A DNA stretch of 64,000 nt from Euphorbia lathyris (lineage: Eukaryota > Streptophyta > Magnoliopsida > Malpighiales > Euphorbiaceae). Numbering within the stretch: the first letter of the stretch is position 1; every line of letters starts with the position of its first letter. Shown here piece after piece: positions 56,901 through 64,000 of the stretch. The position numbers and the translations under genes are program-made. Below the pieces are notes generated by a model. That model did not search any database, was not told the origin of the DNA, and worked only from the letters and a program-made list of their open reading frames with translations. The DNA is taken from positions 99,353,895-99,417,894 of the forward strand of contig NC_088912.1 of the NCBI RefSeq assembly GCF_963576675.1, in the 5' to 3' direction.

Positions 56901-59675
56901 GATCTCAAATTTAAAACATTCTAAGAATCGATAATATTTTAAGTAATTTTAATTCTTTAACTTTTTAAATTTAATGTCATTTATATTGTTTGGTGACAAG
57001 AGAGAAAGTGAATGTTTAGAGAGAGAAAGCTCTAAAAATAATGATTTTGGGAAATAAAAAAAATTGGTTCCATAGTAAATGTGGTACTCAACAACTTTAA
57101 TTCTTGAACGTTTCTATTTTGAGATCGTTAACAGTCATTTTTATAGAGTCAAATTAAAAAGTCATCGTTTTCTATAAAGTGAAAACTTGAATCTCTGTTT
57201 AGAGTAAAAATTGTCCAAACTTGTCGACATTAGAGATAAAATTGCTTTGGGCTACCAATATTATAAGTAAAATTACATCATTTTAGACATTAGAAGTAAA
57301 ATTACTCATGTTCATTTTTTTTTTTTTTGTTGATGTTCCCTTATATCACATCATGGGGGTTTGAAGTAGGAAACAAAAATAATTAGTTAAAATCCAATGA
57401 GGGGGAGTTGACCATGAGCTATATATTTATATCTCAATGGAAACATAGCATGTGCACCCACATCATCACATTTTACATTAAATTTTTATTATTTTTATAG
57501 TTGTCACTCCAACATTTTTCACTTCATTGTACTTTGACATTATTACCTAGATAGAATACATTAATAAATACAACATTTCTCACTTCATTGTACTTACACT
57601 ACTAGCTAGAATCCATTAATAAATGAAGACCAAGTTCTTGTTTGGCTTTCTAACATACATTGAATCACCCTTCAAATATTCAAACAACACTTACTTGCTT
57701 ATGCATGGATTATTTATTTCTTCCTTTTCTGGATGTACTCGAAATTTTCTTATCTATAAAATAAAATAATATATACACCTTTATTAAAAAAAAAATACAT
57801 TGAATCACCCTTCAAATATTCAAAATCTTTTTCGGTATCTCAACTTACTTAACACGAATCTTTTTGGCAAGTTAAAACGACTTTTTCACTACATCAATTT
57901 GCTTAAAATTATCTTTTTGTCACTTTAACTCGCTTGAAATGTTTTTTTTTTATTACATCAACTTGCTTAAAATGTGGTAACTTTTTTTAGTGAAAAGATG
58001 ACATTTTATTTTACAAAATTAGTAAAAAAAAAAAGAATTTGACTTAACGGTTTTAGTTTTCAATGACATGACACATCAATTTTGATAATGTGATATGTTG
58101 ACTTGTTGACTTTGATTATACGATACAGTGAAATATTAACTTTTGATGATGTTATATGTTTGATTTCTAACTGTGTAAAACACTTTTTTTTAAGAAATAC
58201 CACAATTTTCTATTTACATTTGGGTGAAATCATGTAGATTTTTTTTTCAGCAAATTCCAAATATAACCATATGGTTTCATCGATTTGCAAATGGTATTTG
58301 TGTTTTATTTAAAAAGAGGACTAAGGTCCTCACCGATAGTAAAACCAACCACTCCTAGGTTGACCCAGTCAATGTGACCGTTGATGAATTCATAATGAAA
58401 CTACGTCTTTTATTCTTCAAAATCACAGTTTCCAAAGCTTTTTCTTTCTACATATTCATTTTCCATCTCCTAAACAAAAAATACCTAAATAACCTCATAA
58501 TTGAAAAAAAAGTTAACGTATTAAAGGTGCTTAGAATATTATCAATTCTTATAATTTTATATTTTAAAGTCATCAACAGTCAAATTGATCGTGTAAACTT
58601 AAAAGTATTGGTTTTATTTGTCAGAGATTAATATAAGATCTATAATTAGACTTTAACTATCTGCTTAGTTTTTAGTTTAAAGGTTCAATAATACGGTGTC
58701 AGGTCCTGTTGATCGAGGGAGTTCTTTCTTTTTTTTAACCTTTCCCTTGTTATATTATACTCATGCAGGTTCTTAGACAAGGCAATGATAATGGACAACA
58801 TAGATTCATCAAGCCAAACCAGAAATCCATGGAGATTATGCACCTTAAACCAAGTTGAACAAGTCAAACAACTCCTCCGCCTAATCCCAATTTGGCTAAC
58901 TTGCTTAATGTTCAACGCCACAATAGTTCAATCCCACACTTTTTTCATCAAACAAGGCACCACAATGCTCCGATCCATCGGCCCGCACTTCCTCCTCCCC
59001 CCTGCCTCTCTCCAATGCCTAATAGGCTTCACAATCCTCGTCTTCGTTCCCCTTTACGACCGCCTTTTCGTCCCCCTAGCCCGTAAAATAACCGGACACC
59101 CCTCCGGTATAACCATGCTTCAAAGAATAGGTACCGGGCTCTTCTTATCCACTCTTGAAATGGTTGTGGCCGCATTAGTAGAGGCGAAAAGGGTTAAAAT
59201 TGCGGCGGATTATGGCCTCATCGACACCCCGAAATCGACGGTGCCGATGTCGTTGGGGTGGTTAGTGCCTCAGTTTATGATTGGGGGGTTAGCTGATGTG
59301 TTTACAGTTGTTGGATTGCAAGAGTTGTTTTATGATCAAATGCCTGAATCTATGAGAAGTATGGGAGCTGCTGCTTATATTAGTATAGTTGGGATTGGGA
59401 GTTTTTTGAGTACTGCAGTTATATTAGTAGTACAAGCCGTTACGTCTCGGCTCGGCCGCGGTGGTGGTGAGTGGTTGGGGGATAATCTGAACCGGGCTCA
59501 TCTTGATTACTTTTACTGGGTTTTGGCCGTGTTGAGTGTTTTGAATTTGGGTGTTTATGTTTGGGTTTCAAATTGTTTCGTGTATAAGAAAGTCGAAGAA
59601 AGTGAACAAGAAATGGAAATGGAGACGGAGACGGAGACGGAGAGGGAGAGGAAAGAAATGTCTACTGGGAGTTGA
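50937..59675 (+). CDS. NRT1/PTR FAMILY (NPF) transporter, five exons
   Basis: Exons 50937-51048, 51599-51816, 52880-53131, 54378-54652 and 58769-59675 join in frame at GT-AG sites (phases 1, 0, 0, 2) to 588 codons, or 587 aa, a normal NPF length.

It should be a 12-helix proton-coupled carrier of nitrate, peptides, hormones or other solutes. The substrate cannot be read from sequence. Landmarks: 'RFAYYGVAGNLITYLTNDL' in helix 1-2, 'LLADSFLGRF' after helix 2, 'GEGGHKPCVQTFAADQFDE', 'SFFNWWYLGIVVG', the variable charged central loop (exon 4 end to exon 5 start), 'LDKAMIMD', and 'RLIPIWLTCLMFNATIVQ' in helix 7.

The ExxER motif of helix 1 reads E40-M-A-Q43-R44, so the second Glu is Gln. The C-terminus holds a Glu/Thr/Met/Arg run coded by GAGACG-type repeats. 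Sequence style suggests the NPF5 group, at moderate confidence. Intron 4 is 4.1 kb and repeat-filled. All splice sites are inferred from reading frame and family alignment. Confidence 0.93.
51064..51500. repeat. tandem duplication of about 220 bp in NPF intron 1
   Basis: 51064-51285 and 51286-51500 share 'cttcatctttcttc', 'acagatttagcctccacgta' (diverged in copy 2), 'tataaaacag', 'gagaaaatgtgca' and 'ctcatttt(c/t)' blocks in the same order. This doubles most of the intron. Confidence 0.75.
52161..52262. mobile_element. small palindromic MITE in NPF intron 2
   Basis: 'gggacgggatattgatccc' start and 'ctaatattagtcccgatcc' end form an inverted pair. The middle, 'cactcagatgatgtcacgtta...tgatatgacaccatttgaatg', is also mirrored. 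A second copy lies at 59692-59800, just after the NPF stop. Confidence 0.65.
52270..52389. repeat. direct repeat pair in NPF intron 2
   Basis: 'acttcatc(t/a)ggttggaaaatctgt(a/g)accg', then 'aataaaatg', occurs at 52270-52308 and 52352-52389. Confidence 0.85.
53395..54205. repeat. diverged short repeats in NPF intron 3
   Basis: 'gtttatgtcaccacatcaga', then 'agagaaacaagattaatgtg', is repeated at about 54028 and 54109. Looser versions ('gttaacgtcgc', 'gctaacgtcatt') lie at 53415-53475. An AT-rich stretch separates them. Confidence 0.6.
56744..57190. mobile_element. MITE family M2, copy 2
   Basis: The block 56930-57130 matches 15170-15370 in order ('ttttaagtaattttaattctt', 'gagagaaag', 'aatgtttagagaga', 'ttggttccatagtaaat', 'caactttaattcttgaa', 'tttgagatcgtta'). 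The outer arms are weaker than in copy 1. Confidence 0.6.
58245..58610. repeat. possible third M2-related copy
   Basis: 'ccaaatataaccatatggtttcatcgatttgcaaa' has the style of the M2 left end ('taccatatggtttggttgatttgca'), and 'tcatcaacagtcaaattg' that of its right half. The interior is different. The open frame at 58374-58631 is not similar to any known protein. Confidence 0.35.
58622..58722 (+). repeat. TRIM-like LTR fragment, relative of 113-210
   Basis: 'agattaatataagatctata', 'ctttaactatctgctta' and a decayed primer-site-like 'acggtgtcaggtcc' match 127-205 in order. It lies about 50 bp before NPF exon 5. Confidence 0.6.
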
Positions 59676-59691
59676 GTATGAAAATTTCTAT

Positions 59692-59800
59692 AATGGAACG
59701 GGATCGGTACTGGTTTCGTCCACTCAAATAATGTCATGTCAGTTCAATTGCTGATGTGACAGCATGTGAGTGGATGGATTAATACTGGTCCTGATTTACA
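59692..59800. mobile_element. small palindromic MITE after the NPF stop
   Basis: 'aatggaacgggatcggtactgg' at the start pairs loosely with 'actggtcctgattta' at the end. The centre 'gtccactcaaataatgtcatgtcag' is mirrored by 'ctgatgtgacagcatgtgagtgga'. Same family as 52161-52262. It would lie in the 3' untranslated region. Confidence 0.65.
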
Positions 59801-59939
59801 GTTGAAAGGAGAAAAATGAGAAAAGTTTGTATGTGGAAATCATATATTATAATAGTTAGTGTATGAAATGATATATTAGCGTTTTCTTTTTGTGTAAAAT
59901 CTTTATATTTAGAATTTGCCTTTTTTATTATTAGTGGTC

Positions 59940-60169
59940 GGTGGCTGAGGGATAATCTGAATCGGGCTCATCTTGATTACTTTTACTGGGTTTTGACTGT
60001 GTTAAGTTTAGATTTGGGTGTTTATGTTTGGGTTTCAAATGGTTTCGTGTATAAAAAAGTCGAAGAAAGTGATCAAGATATGGAAACCGAGAGGAAAGTA
60101 ATGTCTACTAGCAATTATAGCTTCAACAACTCTTTACAATTTCCTAAGTATATATTTGTATATACTTGA
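59940..60169 (+). pseudogene. duplicated 3' end of the NPF gene
   Basis: From about 59942 the sequence repeats 59471-59674 of the NPF last exon with few changes. In frame it reads 'WLRDNLNRAHLDYFYWVL', '...LGVYVWVSNGFVYKKVEES', then 'MSTSNYSF...' to TGA at 60167. One codon is missing relative to the gene copy (59535 region), and the GAGACG-type expansion of the gene tail is absent. There is no start or upstream exon for it, so it is an orphan tail left by a local duplication. The frame is nevertheless open. Confidence 0.85.
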
Positions 60170-61120
60170 CATATGTATTTAAGAAATTATTAATTTATAG
60201 AGATAATAAAACAATGTATTTATAAAGGGTTGTTCCAAAAAATTATTATCCTATTAATTTATTAAAATCAATCATTTTTTGAACTAGCTCAAGTCGGGAC
60301 CAGAAGAAATTATTATTTTAAAGAGATTATTAATTTATGAAGGTTTTACTGTAGTTAGTGTATGAATCTTGATGCCCCTATTTTGGTGGGTTAAACTCCT
60401 GATCTTTTATTTGACAAATAGATTATTTATTTTTTTGTCACTGTTTGTTAAATTAGTTAGTTATAAATATCTAATTATGTAACCGATTTTATTTATATTT
60501 GAAGTTATATGTTTTACTGTTCAAAATAATGTTCAACATTTTCTCTATAACCATGTTGACACGTAGCACGACTTGCTCCAAAACTTATAACCACCTCTCA
60601 CAGGTCAATCACAGTATAAATAAAGTAAGGCACTCCCCAAGATACACTATCATTCATTGATTGAACTTACATTATAGCTTTGATTTACAGTTGTGATCAT
60701 CGTCAAGTATTCCTGCAAAGCTGATTTAGGTATCGAAATGGGTTAGTTGAAGTCCGGTCTATATTTCCATCTTATTACAGGTTTATAAGAGAGCTTACTG
60801 ATTCAACCAAGTCATTGAACCATTTAAGCTAAATATTAAATTTACTAAATTTACTCTCAAACTAAATATAATTTAAATGCTAATTTAAAATAGTTGTAAA
60901 TAATTTATTTTTTTTGAAAGTAAGCTGTAAATAATTTTTGAAACGGTATGTTTATGGAAATTCCTCTGAAATTTTCATAATAAGCCTTATTCCGGATGTT
61001 GGGCTAAATCACAGTGTTTATGGGCCTTTTAATTGGTGAGATAGGAGTGCCCCCTGGTGGCCCATGGGCTAGGCCCAGTTAGACTAAGGGTTTAATACAT
61101 AAATATCATAAGTACAAAAT
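60170..61120. other. no gene seen
   Basis: AT-rich DNA. 'aaattattattttaaagagattattaatttatgaag' near 60306 resembles 60180-60205. 61010-61080 is GC-richer ('gtgccccctggtggcccatg') and similar in style to 61940-61960, which may mark an older piece of the gypsy LTR. Confidence 0.35.
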
Positions 61121-61129
61121 TACAACTAA

Positions 61130-61750
61130 GTTATATCACCAAACTTAATTTTTAATAATTTACCAAAAAAAAATTAATTCTTAATATGTTATTATTCTCT
61201 ATATAATATGATTTTATCCTATAATTTAAAAAATCTAAACTCTAATTCATAAATCATAAATCCTAGAAAATATAATCTAAACTTCTAATTTATAAATTCT
61301 AATCCTTCAAATATATTAAAAGTACTGATTTTACTAGTTTGACATAATCCAAAATCATGAATTGACATAATTATAAATAGTTTTTAAAAGATGAATTTCT
61401 GTATAATTTTCCCTTAGACGACCTAATGTATATAGAAATTCATTGATTTTTTACATGAAAATCCTACTATCAAAATTAATTTTTAATATGTCATTATTTT
61501 CTACATATCATAAATAAAATAGGATGGTATAACTTACTTTAAAAATTCTAGACCCCAATTCTAAACTTTAAAAAATATATTCTAGGTCCTAATTTATAAA
61601 CTATAGTCCTTAAAATAAACTAAACTTTTTTCTACCAAAAAAAAAAATAAACTATAGTCCTTAAAATATATTATAAATAATGTTTTACTTAATTTGATAT
61701 AATTCAAAATTAATTCAAATTATTATTTGACATAATTATAGATAATTTTT
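61130..61750. repeat. imperfect tandem duplication, unit about 340 bp
   Basis: 61130-61410 and 61475-61760 share, in order, 'taatttttaata', 'atgt(t/c)attattctctac/t', 'aaaaattctaga...ccta', 'atttataaa', 'cttaaaatatattata' and 'gacataattata'. Very AT-rich, non-coding. A shorter direct repeat 'aataaactatagtccttaaaa' is inside. Confidence 0.55.
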
Positions 61751-61877
61751 TGAAAATGAATTTGGATTAGTTACATAAAACTCAGAAATGATCTAAATAA
61801 ATACATATCTCCCACATCAGTGCGATTCATTTTTATTATGTCAAACAGTTTTAAACCTATATTAACCTATATTGAAA

Positions 61878-62173
61878 ATGTCAAGTGATTCGGATTACCA
61901 CACTAAGGCCCAAGGGCGGCCATCATGCGACCAAGTGGCAGATGGCCCCCAGGCCCAGGACTGTCCGGTATAAATAACCCATTCAAGGAGGAAGGGGCGG
62001 GTAACTCTTTCTTATTTTCTCTACTCCATTCATACTAGCCTAGAAAGCTCTCTAAGGATAACTAACTGTCTTAATCTTCGGAGTATCCGCAGGGACCGAT
62101 CCCCGCGCAGAGCCGACCCACAAGAAGGCAATATCTTCCCGACGGAGCCCCGGATCACTATTCCGCATTCCCA
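61878..62173 (+). mobile_element. probable 5' LTR (3' part) of a Ty3/gypsy element
   Basis: Rises abruptly in GC content. Has a TATA box (TATAAATA, 61969-61976), leader-like 'ctctttcttattttctctac', and ends near ...GCATTCCCA (62173). The next bases, 'ttggtgcggtgaacgtggat' (62180-62199), occupy the primer-site position and match the motif after the 31198 LTR. The TG start at 61878 is a guess. Confidence 0.5.
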
Positions 62174-62227
62174 GATTATTTGGTGCGGTGAACGTGGATT
62201 ACAAGTGACTTCGGAGCTTCAAACAGA

Positions 62228-64000
62228 ATGCAGACCCCCACTGAATCGGCCCCGGCGACAGTACCCGAAACGGGAGCAACTAGCTCCATGACGCACGCCG
62301 AGCGTTCGACCCCGAACATTCCAATTTCCCCCAGAAACCTAGGACCACTGATGGAGGAGGTGAGCCCTGAAGAAGAGGAAACCTACAACACCACTCAACT
62401 CCTCAGTGCAATCCAAGGTTTTCAGACAACCCAGGCGATACATACGGCGGCCCAGATGAAGATCATAGATCAACAAAGGAGTTTGCAGGAGGAGAACACC
62501 AAAATCTGGCAATACCTCAAGGAGGCGGCGGAATTACAAAAAGAAGGAGCTCCACCAGTGGAGGCTGCGATGCCGTTGATCATCGCGGGAAGCGGAGCCG
62601 GGGCTGTAATGGCCGGAGAAGGTAGAGCACGGCGCGAGAAAACCTCAGCCGCGAGTAGCGAAGATTTGTTGGAGCTGAAAATCCAGTGCTTCCTTGATAA
62701 AAGGGCCCTCGGGGGCGTAATAGGAGGGAGCATCACGTCCAGCAAAACGCCGCTGGTGCAAAGGATCATCGAGACGAGGTTCCCGCGCGACTGGAAGGCT
62801 CCCCGACTATCCCAATACACGGGGACCGAGGATCCAAACGATCACGTGGCCTCATTCATGAGCACCATCAACTTATACTCGAAGGACGAGGACATCATGT
62901 GCAAGGTCTTTCCGACCACGCTTTCGTCCAGTGCGCAAGAGTGGTATCGAGGACTTGCTCCAGAATCAATGGACTCTTTTGATCTCTTAAAATATCTTTT
63001 CCTCTCCCGTTTTGCTGCGGCAGCAAAAGTTAGGAAGATCAGTTCAGACCTCAACGGGCTCAAGCAGCGAGCGACTGAGCCTCTGCGCAACTTCCTCTCG
63101 AGGTTTCACCATATGGCCTCGCAGGTTAAGGGCCTCAACCTGGAGGTGGCTCACGACGCTTTGGCAAAGGGGACCTCATGCGAGCCTCTGAAGCAAAAAT
63201 GTTTCCGGAAGATGCCAAGATCTTTCGAGGAGCTCATGACCATGGCACAGACTTTTGTTAGGTATGATGACTACGAGGAGTCGGACAGAGACAAGGCCAG
63301 GGGAGACGCACCCAAGCAGGATAAGGGCAGACCGATTCCAGAGGTACGAGAGGACGCCAGAGCTCGCAAGGAAGCCCCAATGCCCTTTCCGGCCCGCACC
63401 GAGCGGGCAAACTTAGAGCGAAGGGGAGATTGATCCCGCGGCAAGGAGGTGCATTACGCAGCTCAGAACCAGCCTCATCGATTCACACAGTAAATCCCTT
63501 CCAGCGACAAGGTCAAGTCTCGAACGGAAAAAGAGTACTGCAAATATCACAAATCCTCCGGACATTCCACGGAAAACTGCTATCAGCTGCAAAAGGAGAT
63601 TGAGCGGATCACAGAGCAGGGCGCACCACCAAAAATGATCAGGCAGAGGGAGCAGAGCCCGAAGCGGCGAGAAGCGGGCTGAGTAGAGGAGCCCAAGCGA
63701 CCAAGGTACCATGGGGAGATACACGTCATAAGGGAAGGGGCACCAGCGCTCTCCGCACCACCGGAGAGCTCCCGTAAGAGGAAGGTAGTCGGGCAGACCT
63801 TAACGGTACAGCCACCCCTCCGGACCAACCATTCAGAAGCTCTGGTGGTAACCATCAACATCGTTGGTTTCAAAACACACCGGGTGCTGGTTGACACGGG
63901 AAGTTCGGTGAACTTGCTCACATGGACGGCACTCCGTGCAATGAAGAGTACTCACACTTCTCTAAGAGCCGGATCTTTCCCTCTGGTCGGCCTGTCAGAG
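62228..64000 (+). pseudogene. Ty3/gypsy gag-protease, three in-frame stops, cut by window end
   Basis: One frame runs from ATG at 62228 to the window end, broken only by TGA (63431), TAA (63491) and TGA (63680).

The first 401 codons are Gag: a low-complexity N-terminus, a helical stretch around 'QRSLQEENTKIWQYLKEA', then the retrotransposon Gag domain ('YTGTEDPNDHVASFMSTI', '...AQEWYRGLAPESMDSFDLL', '...LRNFLSRFHHMASQVKGLNL', 'EPLKQKCFRKMPRSFEELM'). After the first stop comes a zinc-finger-like 'YCKYHKSSGHSTENCYQL' (C-x2-H-x4-H-x4-C), then the aspartic protease with 'VLVDTGSSVNLL' (about 63885).

The stops are each one C-to-T step from CGA or CAA. Reverse transcriptase and integrase should lie beyond 64000. 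GC content is much higher than in the rest of the window. Confidence 0.9.

Larger units (their letters stand above)
54653..58768. other. NPF intron 4, 4116 bp, repeat-filled
   Basis: Donor GTATGG at 54653, acceptor CATGCAG at 58768. AT-rich DNA with no exon recognised. It holds an M2-family MITE copy (56744-57190), a possible related copy (58245-58610) and a fragment of the TRIM-like repeat (58622-58722). Confidence 0.75.

Noticed and set aside
58374..58631. 85-codon frame in NPF intron 4
   Set aside because: Hydrophobic and Lys/Ile-rich composition typical of translated AT-rich DNA; it overlaps repeat fragments.
62470..63921. minus-strand frames of 82-116 codons
   Set aside because: Antisense to gag-protease in GC-rich DNA, where long antisense frames are expected.

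Overview
The window looks like about 64 kb of nuclear DNA from a dicot plant. It is AT-rich, has GT-AG introns, TATA boxes, long (TA)n tracts, and plant transposon families at nearly every position. One full host gene is visible, the five-exon NRT1/PTR-family (NPF) transporter at 50937-59675. A second host locus is suggested only by a lone first exon at 8182-8202. Most of the rest is transposon sequence in many stages of decay, often nested.

Layout. 1-8 kb: a short LTR plus tRNA-iMet-type primer site (TRIM-like), several inverted-repeat MITEs (one at 3119-3646 with a 9-bp target duplication, one Stowaway at 3977-4264), and a broken Ty1/copia pol split by another repeat. 8.0-8.3 kb: promoter-like DNA, a seven-codon first exon with a good donor site and telo-box motifs. 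8677-14826: a complete 6.15-kb Mutator-like element (MULE) with 163-bp terminal inverted repeats (TIRs), an exact 10-bp target duplication and a FAR1-type transposase gene (two coding exons, 735 aa). This transposase seems to have lost the conserved Glu segment of its catalytic core by a small in-frame deletion. 15-18.6 kb: a further MITE, then a nested stack in which a hAT element with an exact 8-bp duplication sits in an inverted-repeat element, which lies between a SINE-like head and an A-rich tail. 20.5-23.2 kb: a decayed gene resembling the 'putative gypsy type transposon' family, its frame largely kept but closed by many stops. 24-33 kb: tandem repeats, a TRIM on the minus strand, an L1-type RNase H remnant, a MULE-MITE with 9-bp duplication, a gypsy-type LTR with primer site, and a 105-bp-arm hairpin with a poly-C loop. 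33.9-35.3 kb: a decayed plant-mobile-domain (MAIN-like) gene. 36068-36779: a probable solo LTR. 38477-40400: an RTE-type LINE with a 579-codon open reverse transcriptase frame. 40.8-41.5 kb: L1 remnant. 43.2-47.5 kb: a decayed copia element interrupted just after its primer site by a 1348-bp solo LTR with an exact 5-bp duplication. 47.7-50.6 kb: further LTR-like pieces and a MITE. 50.9-60.2 kb: the NPF gene and a duplicated copy of its 3' end. 61.9-64.0 kb: the 5' part of a GC-richer Ty3/gypsy element (gag, zinc-finger-like motif, protease) running off the window, with three in-frame stops.

The NPF protein should be a plasma- or organelle-membrane transporter of nitrate, peptides or other small solutes. 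The transposon genes do not form a pathway with it, although repeats fill its introns. The observations most worth following are the MULE (structure, lost Glu, hairpins in the TIRs, possible convergent second transcript), the stops of the C-to-T type shared by several silent elements, the altered ExxER motif of the NPF protein, and the duplicated NPF tail.
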